Shown here one piece after another: positions 8,087 through 15,620 of a stretch of DNA of 64,000 bases (positions are counted from its first letter, which is position 1; each line of letters starts with the position of its first letter). Source of the DNA: Bradyrhizobium huanghuaihaiense. GTDB taxonomy: Bacteria > Pseudomonadota > Alphaproteobacteria > Rhizobiales > Xanthobacteraceae. The stretch spans positions 1-64,000 of the forward strand of contig NZ_VLLA01000003.1 of NCBI RefSeq assembly GCF_007830635.1, in the 5' to 3' direction. The notes below the pieces were generated by a model, which was given only the letters and a program-made list of their open reading frames with translations, did no database searches and had not been told where the DNA came from. The translations under genes were made by a program, and so were the position numbers.

Positions 8087-9325
8087 CTACGCCGTCCGCA
8101 ACACCGGCGCCGGCGGCTGCGACGGGCGGATCAGCGCGAACGCGACCTGCACGATGCCGCCGGCAAGGCCGAGCGCGACGCCGATGCGCCAGGCCATGGT
8201 GTAGGAGCCGAGCGCGTCGTAGAGCACCCCTCCTCCATAGGCGCCGAGGAAGCTGCCGATCTGGTGGCTCATGAAGGCGAGGCCCTGGATCATCGCCTGC
8301 CAGCGCAGGCCGAACATCTCGGCGACCGCGCCCGCGACCAGCGGGCCGACGCCCATCCACAAAAAGCCCATGATCGCGCCGAACAGCAGCGTCGAGAACG
8401 ATGTGGCCGGCAGCATGAAGTACCAGGCGAGCGCCAGCGAGCGCAGGATGTAGATGCCGCCCAGCAGCGCCAGCTTGTTCCAGCGCTGGCCGGCCCAGCC
8501 GAAGAACAGCGAGCCAAGCACGTTGAAGCCGCCGATCATGCCGAGCGTCTGCGCGCTCAGCATCGGATCGAGGCCGCAGATCGCAAGGTACGACGGCAGG
8601 TGCGTGGTCAGAAACACGAGCTGCATGCCGCAGACGAGATAGGCGCAGGTCATCACCACGAACGGCGCGTTGCCGAACGCCGTCCTTGCCGCCGTTGCGG
8701 CCGAGGCATCGCCGATGTCGTCAGCCGCCGGCTCCGGCAGCGGGATCTTGTCGATGCGACCGGCATACCAGGCGGCGGGGATCATCAACACCGACATGAC
8801 GACGAAGCCGGCGAGCCCGATGCGCCAGCCGAAGCCTTCGTTGAGCATCTGCCCGATCGGCGCCGACAAGAGCGCGCCGAGCGAGCCCGCGCCGGAGACG
8901 ATGCCGAGCACGGTCGAGCGCACCGTTTCGGGCACCGCGCGCGCCGCCACCGACATCGCGATCGCGGCTGCGGTGCAGGCCAGCGACGTCCCGATCAGCA
9001 CACCGGCGCCGATCATGATGCTGACGAGCCCGTTGGCGGTCGCCATCAGGGCGAGCCCCGCAATGTACATCAACGCGCCCATGATCATGATGGGACGGAA
9101 ACCGTAGCGCACGGTGAGCGCGCCGGCGGGCGGCTGGAGAAAGCCCCAGGCGAGGTTCTGCACAGCCAGCGCCAGCGTGAAATCCGAGATCGAAATGTGG
9201 ATGTCATGCGTCAGCGGCTGCATGAAGATGCCGAGGCTCTGCCGCAGCCCCATGCTCAGCGTCAGCATGATCGAGGCGCCGATCAGGATCGGCAACGTCG
9301 GACGCAGGACCTGCAGCAGGGGCAT
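8087..9325 (-). CDS. Major facilitator superfamily transporter
   Basis: A 412-residue inner-membrane permease with about 12 hydrophobic segments and a central loop (KIPLPEPAADDIGDASAATA). MFS-like motifs include FRPIMIMGALMYIAG in the loop 2-3 position and GIVSGAGSLGALLSAPIG in TM5. The pattern is closest to proton-driven efflux or organic-anion families with N-terminal MGLRQSLGIFMQPL; the substrate cannot be told. The ATG at 9325 has GGGAG 7 nt before it, better than the upstream ATG at 9352. It is divergent from a TetR regulator with an inverted-repeat operator between them, the standard arrangement of a regulated efflux pump. Confidence 0.9.
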   Translation of the reverse strand: MPLLQVLRPTLPILIGASIMLTLSMGLRQSLGIFMQPLTHDIHISISDFTLALAVQNLAWGFLQPPAGALTVRYGFRPIMIMGALMYIAGLALMATANGLVSIMIGAGVLIGTSLACTAAAIAMSVAARAVPETVRSTVLGIVSGAGSLGALLSAPIGQMLNEGFGWRIGLAGFVVMSVLMIPAAWYAGRIDKIPLPEPAADDIGDASAATAARTAFGNAPFVVMTCAYLVCGMQLVFLTTHLPSYLAICGLDPMLSAQTLGMIGGFNVLGSLFFGWAGQRWNKLALLGGIYILRSLALAWYFMLPATSFSTLLFGAIMGFLWMGVGPLVAGAVAEMFGLRWQAMIQGLAFMSHQIGSFLGAYGGGVLYDALGSYTMAWRIGVALGLAGGIVQVAFALIRPSQPPAPVLRTA

Positions 9326-9387
9326 TTTTCTTCTCCCTTTTGGGCGCGGCACGGGTGCCGTCGTCTGTTTTTGCCGATGATTTTGGT

Positions 9388-9403
9388 TACACAGACCTGT
9401 GTA
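9388..9403. promoter_or_regulatory. Inverted-repeat operator between MFS and TetR genes
   Basis: TACACAG-AC-CTGTGTA is a perfect inverted repeat of 7-bp arms with a 2-bp spacer in the 130-bp divergent region. TetR repressors typically bind such short palindromes and control both flanking promoters. Confidence 0.7.
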
Positions 9404-9455
9404 CTTAGGCTATAGTTGGCCACGGCTGTCAAGCGAACAGGATGCGCGCTACCGC

Positions 9456-10067
9456 ATGGCTCCCCCGCCCGCCCCACAGACGATGAAAGAGCGGATCCTT
9501 CAGACCGCCGACAAGCTGTTCTATCTGCAAGGCATTCGCGCCATCGGCGTCGACACCATCGCGGCCGAGATCGGCATCAGTAAGCGCACGCTCTACAACC
9601 ACTTCCCGTCCAAGGACGCGCTGATCGCGGCTTATCTCGAGCGCCGCTTCGTTCACGCCCGCCCTTCCGACAAGCCGCCGGCCGAGCAGATTCTCGCCAC
9701 CTTCGATTCGCTGGAGCGGCGATTTGCGGCGAAGGATTTCCGCGGCTGCCCGTTCGTGAATGCGGTCGCCGAGCTCGGGCCCTCCGACCGCGCCGTGAAG
9801 AAGATCGCAATCGCCTTCAAGGAAAGCCGCCGCCTCTGGTTTCGAGACCGCCTGACCGAGCTCGGCGTTGCCGATGCGGAGGCGCTCGCAACGCAGCTCG
9901 TGCTCTTGGTCGACGGCTCCATCGCACAGGACCTCGTGCGCGACGATCCGGCGATGGCGCGCGCGGCGAAAGAAGCGGCGACGGTGTTGTTGCGGAACGC
10001 GGGGGTGGATGTGGGCGGCGACGGTGCGGTGAAGCACGTGAAGGGGCACAAACGCACGCCACAATAA
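9456..10067 (+). CDS. TetR/AcrR family repressor
   Basis: A 203-residue regulator. The N-terminal TetR HTH spans about residues 8-58 (MKERILQTADKLFYLQGIRA, IAAEIGISKRTLYNHFPSKD). The C-terminal ligand domain contains a RGCPFVNAVAELG motif found in a TetR subgroup often adjacent to MFS pumps. I start at the ATG at 9456; an upstream GTG at 9399 falls inside the operator palindrome and is unlikely. It is divergent from the MFS gene, which it presumably represses. The C-terminus is short and basic. Confidence 0.88.
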   Translation: MAPPPAPQTMKERILQTADKLFYLQGIRAIGVDTIAAEIGISKRTLYNHFPSKDALIAAYLERRFVHARPSDKPPAEQILATFDSLERRFAAKDFRGCPFVNAVAELGPSDRAVKKIAIAFKESRRLWFRDRLTELGVADAEALATQLVLLVDGSIAQDLVRDDPAMARAAKEAATVLLRNAGVDVGGDGAVKHVKGHKRTPQ

Positions 10068-10072
10068 CCACT

Positions 10073-10211
10073 GTCGTCCCGGACAAGCGCAGCGAAGCGG
10101 AGTGCAGATCCGGGACCCATACCCACAGGGAGATGTTTGGCGAAGACTCGTGGTTGGCAGCTCGCGCAATAACCCTACCCTGGGGTTATGGGTCCCCGCG
10201 TTCGGACGACA
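10073..10211. repeat. Dispersed intergenic repeat, copy A
   Basis: Begins GTCGTCCCGGACAAGCGCAG, contains a GAAGACTCG...TTGGCAGCTCG stretch and ends near GGGTTATGGGTCCCCGC. A second, clearly related copy lies at 10389-10511. Both are bounded by GTCGTCC / GGACGAC arms. Confidence 0.7.
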
Positions 10212-10388
10212 GTTGCGGGTGGAGCTGCAGCACCCGTCCCACTAATCAACCCTGCCAATATGCTCCTGTTTTGCCCGACGGGTCAAATGCCGCTACCTCC
10301 AGCGCAAGCCGTCTTGCCACCCACGCAAGTCCTTGATCCGGCTAGCGCCGGCTACTGTGCATGGGGTTGTTTTCGCACTTTTGTTTTT
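10212..10388. other. Spacer between the two repeat copies
   Basis: About 180 nt with no gene or recognisable signal; it separates two copies of the same dispersed repeat downstream of the TetR gene and downstream of pleD on the other strand. Confidence 0.5.
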
Positions 10389-10511
10389 GACGGTGTCGTC
10401 CCGGACAAGCGCAGCGCAGAGGGAGAAGTTTGACGAAGACTCGGAGTTACCAGCTCGTCTTATAATTTCTGCTTGGAGTTATGGGTCCCCGCTTTCGCGG
10501 GGACGACAGCG
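10389..10511. repeat. Dispersed intergenic repeat, copy B
   Basis: Shares GTCGTCCCGGACAAGCGCAG and GAAGACTCG blocks with copy A at 10073 and ends in the hairpin GTCCCCGC-TTTC-GCGGGGAC (10485-10504), which could act as a terminator-like structure downstream of pleD. Confidence 0.7.
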
Positions 10512-10537
10512 GAATATGAGGCGCTTACCGATCAGCC

Positions 10538-11911
10538 TCACGCCGCCTGCGACACCACGCGATTGCGGCCGTCGTGCTTGGCCCGATAGAGCGCGGTGTC
10601 GGCGCGCTTGAGGACGTCGGCGACCGCCTCGCCCTTCTGCTCCAGCGTGGTGAGGCCGATCGAGATCGTGACCTCGATGCGCTTCGCCCCTTTGTGGATC
10701 GCGAACGGCTCGCCCGCGATCGAGCGGCGCAGGCGCTCGGCGACCATGCCGGCGACGTGGAGATCGGTCTCCGGCATCACGATGACGAACTCCTCGCCGC
10801 CGTAGCGGCAGGCGAGATCAATGCCGCGGATCGACTTGCGCACGCGCACCGCAAATTCGCGCAAGACGTCGTCGCCGGCATCGTGGCCGTAATTGTCGTT
10901 GATCGACTTGAAGTAGTCGATGTCGAGGATCATGAGCGCCAGCGGCTTGCCGCGGGTCGCGGCCTGCTCGGCGAGCGTTGCCAGATGGCTCTCCATGTAG
11001 CGGCGATTGTGCAGGCCCGTGAGCGCGTCGGTGATCGCCATCTCGATCGAGTTCTGCACGTTGTCGCGCAAATGATCGGTGTAGCGGCGGCGGCGGATCT
11101 GGGTGCGGGCGCGCGCCAGCAGCTCGGTCTTGTCGATCGGGCGCAGCAGGTAGTCGTTGACGCCGATCTCGAGGCCGCGGAGCAGCCGCGTCGAATTCTC
11201 GGGGTCGGCGATCGCCAGGATCGGCACATGGCGCGTGCGCTCCAGCGAGCGCGCTTGGCTGCATAGGCGCAGGCCGTCGAAATTGTTGAGGTCGAGCGAG
11301 ACGATCAGGAGGTCGTAATTGCCCTCGGCGGCATGGAACAGCGCCTCCGTCGGGTTCGGCTCGACGTCGATGGTGTGCTCGGCGGCGAGGATCGTCGCCA
11401 GCCGCTGATAGGAGGACTCGCGGTCGTCGACCAGGAGGATGCGGCCGCCCTTGCCGGTGTCGGCCACCGCGCTGCGCTCGGGCGCCTGCATGCCGATCTC
11501 GAGCGAGGTGATGGCGCGCATGCGCAGCTCATCGGTCATCATCTTCAGCCGCGTCAGCGAGCGCACGCGCGCGATCAGCACGACGTCGGAGACGGGCTTG
11601 GTGAGGAAATCGTCGGCGCCAGCCTCGAGCCCGCGGTTGCGATCAGATGGGCTATCGAGCGCGGTGACCATCACGACGGGAATGTGGTGCGTGGCCGGAT
11701 CTGACTTCAGGCGGCGGCAGACTTCAAAGCCGTCCATGTCGGGCATCATCACGTCGAGCAGGATGATGTCGCACTCGGAGCGGCGAGCCATCGCCAGCGC
11801 CTCGGTGCCGTTCGAGGCGGTCATCACGTCGAAATATTCGGCGGACAGGCGGGCCTCTAGCAGTTTGACGTTGGCAGGAACGTCATCGACGACGAGGATA
11901 CGCGCGGACAC
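10538..11911 (-). CDS. pleD: PleD, two-receiver diguanylate cyclase response regulator
   Basis: A 457-residue protein of REC-REC-GGDEF layout, as in Caulobacter PleD. The first receiver has Asp53 (IILLDVMMPDMDGF) and a conserved Lys in FLTKPVSD. The second receiver (about 155-270) is degenerate, with ILLVDDRESSYQR at its start. The GGDEF domain carries GGEEF in RYGGEEFVIV, preceded five residues earlier by RGID, the RxxD inhibitory site. It makes c-di-GMP, localised to the pole in Caulobacter to drive the motile-to-sessile transition. The gene lies 14 nt downstream of divK on the same strand, the conserved operon order. Confidence 0.97.
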   Translation of the reverse strand: MSARILVVDDVPANVKLLEARLSAEYFDVMTASNGTEALAMARRSECDIILLDVMMPDMDGFEVCRRLKSDPATHHIPVVMVTALDSPSDRNRGLEAGADDFLTKPVSDVVLIARVRSLTRLKMMTDELRMRAITSLEIGMQAPERSAVADTGKGGRILLVDDRESSYQRLATILAAEHTIDVEPNPTEALFHAAEGNYDLLIVSLDLNNFDGLRLCSQARSLERTRHVPILAIADPENSTRLLRGLEIGVNDYLLRPIDKTELLARARTQIRRRRYTDHLRDNVQNSIEMAITDALTGLHNRRYMESHLATLAEQAATRGKPLALMILDIDYFKSINDNYGHDAGDDVLREFAVRVRKSIRGIDLACRYGGEEFVIVMPETDLHVAGMVAERLRRSIAGEPFAIHKGAKRIEVTISIGLTTLEQKGEAVADVLKRADTALYRAKHDGRNRVVSQAA

Positions 11912-11925
11912 TTTGCACTCACTTC

Positions 11926-12291
11926 CTATCCGATAAAACGCCGGACCGTCTCTATGAATTTGCCGACCGAGATCGGCTTGGACAAATAAGCCTCGCAGCC
12001 GCCCTCGCGGATGCGTTCTTCGTCGCCCTTCATCGCGAACGCCGTGACCGCGACGACGGGAATGGCGCGCAGCTCCGGATCGTCCTTGATCCAGCGCGTC
12101 ACCTCAAGGCCGGAGACCTGCGGCAACTGGATATCCATCAGCACGAGGTCGGGCCGCATCTTGCGCACCAGATCGAGCGCCTCGTAACCGTTGCTGGTGC
12201 CCGAAGTCTGGTAGCCATGTGCTTCCAACAGGTCGCGGAAGAGCTTCATGTTGAGCTCGTTGTCTTCCACGATCAGGACGGTCTTAGCCAT
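11926..12291 (-). CDS. divK: DivK, single-domain cell-fate response regulator
   Basis: A 121-residue stand-alone receiver, the normal DivK length. Acidic pocket residues are in LIVEDNELN, the phosphoacceptor is Asp53 ([15 protein letters not shown]), with Thr in VAVTAF and Lys in YLSKPIS. In Caulobacter, DivK is phosphorylated by DivJ, dephosphorylated by PleC, and acts on the CckA-ChpT-CtrA relay. It is the first gene of the divK-pleD operon. Its promoter must lie in the roughly 190-bp region shared with the divergent DUF3572 gene; I did not find an exact TTAA-N7-TTAA CtrA box there. Confidence 0.97.
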   Translation of the reverse strand: MAKTVLIVEDNELNMKLFRDLLEAHGYQTSGTSNGYEALDLVRKMRPDLVLMDIQLPQVSGLEVTRWIKDDPELRAIPVVAVTAFAMKGDEERIREGGCEAYLSKPISVGKFIETVRRFIG

Positions 12292-12481
12292 CCCGCCCTC
12301 CTGATTGGCACGAAGCCGGATACATGTGACGCCTCAGGCGCCGCTCGCCGGCGCTTCGAAAACTGGATTCAAACTAGCCTCAGATTCGCTCTAGTTTCGT
12401 TAAACCCGAGGGGCCACTTTCTGCGATGTGGTTTCCAGTTGCTTGCCCCGGGATCGCAAGACTCAAGGCGGAGACTCGGGC

Positions 12482-12841
12482 ATGATGCAAAGTAGACACC
12501 GAAAGTTAACGGAAAGGCAAACCGGGCCCGTGAAAAAGCCTGTTCACAACCCTCGCGAAGTCGCTGAAATCGTTGCGATTCAGGCGCTGTCCTTCGTCGC
12601 AAGCGAGCCGGAGCGGCTGGGCCTGTTCCTGGCCGAGACAGGTGTCGGCCCGGAGACCCTGCGGAACGCCGCCTCGGACCCGAATTTCCTCCTCAACGTG
12701 CTCGATTTCGTGCTGCGCGATGACGCCACCGTGAAGGCCTTCGCGGAGGCCTCGGAGCTGCATCCGACCAACGTTGCCGCAGCGCGGCAGGTCCTCGGCG
12801 ATGCGCTGGGCGATCCCAATTGGGAGCGCGACGTGCCGTGA
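12482..12841 (+). CDS. DUF3572 family protein
   Basis: A 119-residue, mainly helical protein with the DUF3572 core EVAEIVAIQALSFVASEPER and LRNAASDPNFLLNVLDFVL. The family is restricted to alphaproteobacteria, has no known biochemical role, and is commonly found just upstream of dinB, as here. I chose the ATG at 12482 with GGAG about 8 nt upstream; an internal GTG at 12530 (KKPVHNPREV) is a plausible shorter start. Its stop overlaps the dinB GTG start, so the two are translationally coupled. Confidence 0.85.
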   Translation: MMQSRHRKLTERQTGPVKKPVHNPREVAEIVAIQALSFVASEPERLGLFLAETGVGPETLRNAASDPNFLLNVLDFVLRDDATVKAFAEASELHPTNVAAARQVLGDALGDPNWERDVP

Positions 12842-14127
12842 GCGCCCCCGTCCCGGCCGGGCCCCGCTGCTTCTGCCGGGACTGTCTGGCCGATCTGGAT
12901 GTGGGCGTTCGCCGCTGCTCGGCCTGTGGTTCCCCTCGCCTCGTCCGCCACCGGGCGCTGGCGAGCCTGACCATCGCCCATATCGACTGCGACGCCTTCT
13001 ACGCGACGGTCGAGAAGCGCGACAATCCTGACATCGCCGACAAGCCCGTCATCATCGGCGGCGGAAAACGCGGCGTGGTGTCGGCCGCCTGCTACATCGC
13101 GCGCACCTATGGCGTGCGCTCGGCGATGCCGATGTTCAAGGCACTCGAGGCCTGCCCGCATGCGACCGTGATCCCGCCCGACATGGCGAAATACGTCCGC
13201 GTCGGCCGCGAGGTCCGCCAGGCCATGCAGGCCCTGACGCCGCTGGTCGAGCCGCTCTCGATCGACGAGGCCTTTCTAGATCTGTCGGGCACCGAACGGG
13301 TGCACGGCATGATCCCCGCCAAGGTGCTGGCGCGCTTTGCCCGCGAGGTCGAGCGCGACATCGGCATCACCGTCTCGGTCGGCCTGTCCTGCAACAAGTT
13401 TCTGGCCAAGATCGCCTCCGACCTCGACAAGCCACGCGGCTTTGCCGCGCTCGACCAGGAGGAGGCACGCGAGATGCTCGCTTCGAGGCCGGTCGGCTTC
13501 ATCTTCGGCGTAGGCCCCGCGACGCAGGAGCGCCTCGTGCAGCGTGGCTTCCGCATCATCGCCGACCTGCAGAAGGCCGACGAGATCGAGATGATGCGGC
13601 AGTTTCCGAGCGACGGCCGCAGGCTGTGGCGGCTCGCCCGCGGCATCGACGACCGCCGCGTCGAGGCTGATCGCGGCGCCAAGACCATTTCCAGCGAGAC
13701 CACCTTCGAGACCGACATCCGCGACTTCGCGACGCTGGAGAAGATCCTGTGGCGGCTGTGCGAGAAGACGTCGTCGCGGCTGAAGAGCAGCGAGCTCGCC
13801 GGCTCGACCGTGACGCTGAAGCTGAAGACCGCCGATTTCCGCCAGCGCACCCGTTCGCAGTCGATCGCCGCGCCGACGCAGCTCGCCGCAAAGATTTTTT
13901 CGATCTGCCGCGAGATGCTGGCCACGGAGATCGACGGCACCGCCTTCCGCCTGATGGGCGCCGGCGTCAGCGCCCTGCGCGAAGGCTCCCCTGCCGACGA
14001 CACCGACATGCTCGACCGGCGTGCCGCCCACGCCGAGCGCGCCGTTGACAGCCTGCGCAAGAAGTTCGGCAGCGCCGCCGTGATCCGCGGCATTGCCTAT
14101 GACGGGCCGGAGAAGGCGCAGGAGTGA
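12838..14127 (+). CDS. dinB: DNA polymerase IV (Y family) with N-terminal zinc ribbon
   Basis: A 429-residue translesion polymerase. Residues about 10-40 contain a CxxC...CxxC zinc-ribbon-like segment (FCRDCLADLDVGVRRCSACG). The catalytic palm follows: IAHIDCDAFYATVEK with the first Asp, and SIDEAFLDLSG with the SxDE motif. HhH-like and little-finger domains complete the C-terminus. The GTG start at 12838 overlaps the DUF3572 stop as GTGA. The N-terminal zinc ribbon is absent from E. coli DinB (351 residues) and explains most of the extra length. No SOS box was identified upstream of the two-gene unit. Confidence 0.94.
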   Translation: MSAPVPAGPRCFCRDCLADLDVGVRRCSACGSPRLVRHRALASLTIAHIDCDAFYATVEKRDNPDIADKPVIIGGGKRGVVSAACYIARTYGVRSAMPMFKALEACPHATVIPPDMAKYVRVGREVRQAMQALTPLVEPLSIDEAFLDLSGTERVHGMIPAKVLARFAREVERDIGITVSVGLSCNKFLAKIASDLDKPRGFAALDQEEAREMLASRPVGFIFGVGPATQERLVQRGFRIIADLQKADEIEMMRQFPSDGRRLWRLARGIDDRRVEADRGAKTISSETTFETDIRDFATLEKILWRLCEKTSSRLKSSELAGSTVTLKLKTADFRQRTRSQSIAAPTQLAAKIFSICREMLATEIDGTAFRLMGAGVSALREGSPADDTDMLDRRAAHAERAVDSLRKKFGSAAVIRGIAYDGPEKAQE

Positions 14128-14143
14128 TCGAGGCCTGCCCGGC

Positions 14144-14299
14144 TCAGTCGCGTTCGAAGATCCGTGCACCCGGATAAGCGCGCCTGGCATACTGAACGAC
14201 CAACTGCCGATCCTGAGTTTCCAGGAACGGAGTTCGGATCTGACAAGACCCGACGATGAGGTGCCACAGGCCGTTGAGCTTTCGAATGACGACGTTCAT
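14144..14299 (-). CDS. Small protein, 51 residues
   Basis: A short frame with a good ribosome binding site (GAGGA, 7 nt before the ATG). The product begins MNVVIRKLNGLWHLIVGSCQ and ends YARRAYPGARIFERD. It reads like a real small protein: balanced composition, amphipathic start and no high-Arg frame-shadow signature. It lies convergent to dinB, ending 17 nt past the dinB stop. I do not know a function. Confidence 0.6.
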   Translation of the reverse strand: MNVVIRKLNGLWHLIVGSCQIRTPFLETQDRQLVVQYARRAYPGARIFERD

Positions 14300-14498
14300 T
14301 TGAGCTTCCTCGCAGTGACCCGAGTAGACTCAAATTGTAAGAATCCCCCGCCGTCGCTCAATTGTACCAGCGTAAGATCGGCGTATGAGAAGGATTGGAG
14401 GAGATATACGAAGGTATGTTGGTTGAGATTTCAACAGCCGCTGGCGCCAAGGGCTGCGCGGGGGCTCAAATGATCTTGGCGGCTCGGGGGCTGGCACC
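14300..14498. other. Intergenic region, nothing recognised
   Basis: About 200 nt between the divergent small protein and the ACT-domain gene; it must hold both promoters but no clear motif was seen. Its local base composition is more AT-rich than the surroundings. Confidence 0.4.
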
Positions 14499-14897
14499 GT
14501 GACAGGCGAACGCGATCTCGACGCGCTGCTGCGTAACATGAAGCCGGAGATCCTGGACGGCATCTTCGTGTTTTGCGCGCTTGCGCCGGGCACGAGCATT
14601 CCAGCCACCATCAGCCCGATGCTGACGTTCCGCGAACGCGAAGGAACGACGCTGGTGCTCCTGCACGAGGAGGCCGAACGTGCCGGACTACGTCATGAAT
14701 TTCGCTCGCGCCTGATCAGCTTGACGGTTCACTCCGCGCTGGATGCGGTAGGCTTTCTGGCGGCGATCACGGCGCGCCTCGCCGAAGCCGGCATCAGCGT
14801 GAACGCTGTGTCGGCCTTTCACCACGACCATCTCTTTGTGCCTGTCGACCAGGCCGATGAAGCGATGGCCGTTCTACTGGAGATGTCCGGCGCGTAG
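14499..14897 (+). CDS. ACT-domain protein (COG3602 type)
   Basis: A 132-residue cytosolic protein with two ACT-like halves. The first contains EILDGIFVFCALAPG; the second is a clear ACT fold with HSALDAVGFLAAITARLAEAGISVN followed by FHHDHLFVP and ADEAMAVLLEM. ACT domains bind small ligands, often amino acids, and regulate enzymes; the partner is unknown. The start is a GTG at 14499, preceded by CGGGGG. The stop codon lies within the dispersed repeat beginning at 14894, so the repeat overlaps the 3' end of the gene. Confidence 0.8.
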   Translation: MTGERDLDALLRNMKPEILDGIFVFCALAPGTSIPATISPMLTFREREGTTLVLLHEEAERAGLRHEFRSRLISLTVHSALDAVGFLAAITARLAEAGISVNAVSAFHHDHLFVPVDQADEAMAVLLEMSGA

Positions 14898-14980
14898 CCC
14901 GGATGAAGCGCAGCGCAATCCGGGACAGTATATCCCCAGCGACCGGTTTCCCGGATTACGCTTCGCTCCATCCGGGCTAC
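14894..14980. repeat. Dispersed palindromic repeat (GTAGCCCGGAT class)
   Basis: Arms GTAGCCCGGATGAAGCG and CGCTCCATCCGGGCTAC bracket AATCCGGGACAG. The element provides the stop codon of the upstream ACT gene. The same class recurs at 19763-19832. Confidence 0.85.
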
Positions 14981-15000
14981 GATATCGTTCCGTCCACGCC

Positions 15001-15402
15001 TCAATCCGCAACCGCCACGGCCTCGATCTCGATCAGCCATTCCGGCGCAGCGAGCGCGGAGACGCCGACGAGGGTCGAAGCCGGCGGCTCCATGCCCTCG
15101 AAGAAGGCCGAGCGGGCCTTGCCGATGATCGGGCGCAGCTCCGGCTTGTAGTTCACGACGAAGGTCGTGATCTTGACGATGTTGGAATAGCTCGCGCCGG
15201 CCGCCTTCAGCGCCAGCCCGAGATTCTGCATCACCTGCGTGGTCTGCGCGGCGATATCGCCCTCGCCGACAATCCGTCCCTCTTCGTCGGTCGAGACCTG
15301 GCCGGAAATGTAGATGGTGCGCGCGCCGGTGGCGGTGACGACGTGGGAATAAGCGGGATTGTGATGCAGGCCGCTGGGGCGGAGATGATCGAGCTTGGGC
15401 AT
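15001..15402 (-). CDS. RidA family protein
   Basis: A 133-residue YjgF/YER057c/UK114-fold protein. RidA enzymes deaminate reactive enamine/imine intermediates, and the trimer's active site lies between subunits. Visible signatures include ARTIYISGQVSTDEEG, QTTQVMQNLGLALKAAGASY, VKITTFVV and the C-terminal LIEIEAVAV. The usual catalytic Arg of the R-N-R-PAY-type motif is not obvious: the corresponding region reads VNYKPELRPI and STLVGVSALAAPEWLIEIEA, so this is probably a non-archetypal (Rid2-7) subgroup. It is a single gene flanked by dispersed repeats. Confidence 0.88.
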   Translation of the reverse strand: MPKLDHLRPSGLHHNPAYSHVVTATGARTIYISGQVSTDEEGRIVGEGDIAAQTTQVMQNLGLALKAAGASYSNIVKITTFVVNYKPELRPIIGKARSAFFEGMEPPASTLVGVSALAAPEWLIEIEAVAVAD

Positions 15403-15502
15403 GGAGGGGCTCCCGGAGTTTGTGGTTGGGAGAGAGCGTAGCTGGAGAGTGTGAAGAGAGCTAGTCTGTCACTGCGAGGAGCAAAGCGGCGAAGAGAGAT
15501 CT

Positions 15503-15593
15503 CGTAGGGTGGGCAAAGGCGCACAGCGCCGTGCCCACGATCCTGCAGCTCGCCTGGGAAGTGGTGGGCACGCTACGCTTTGCCCACCCTACG
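15503..15593. repeat. Long palindromic repeat (CGTAGGGTGGGCAAAG class)
   Basis: Arms CGTAGGGTGGGCAAAG and CTTTGCCCACCCTACG are exact inverted copies, with an inner CGTGCCCAC / GTGGGCACG pair. It sits between two convergent-free minus-strand genes and could form a long hairpin in RNA. Confidence 0.85.
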
Positions 15594-15620
15594 GCAGTGC
15601 TCGCGCGGAGGGATCCGCCC

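Noticed and set aside
8264..9415. 383-codon plus-strand frame
   Set aside because: Antisense to the MFS transporter; very His/Arg/Gln-rich, no membrane or domain pattern.
12292..12481. CtrA box upstream of divK
   Set aside because: A single TTAA occurs, but no second half at the required 7-nt spacing.
14894..14980. CRISPR-like repeat spacing among the dispersed palindromes
   Set aside because: The repeats are single or paired palindromic elements at gene borders, not regularly spaced direct repeats; no cas genes.
15503..15593. Small RNA gene
   Set aside because: A long hairpin with perfect arms is present, but it belongs to a dispersed repeat class and shows no promoter or T-tract.
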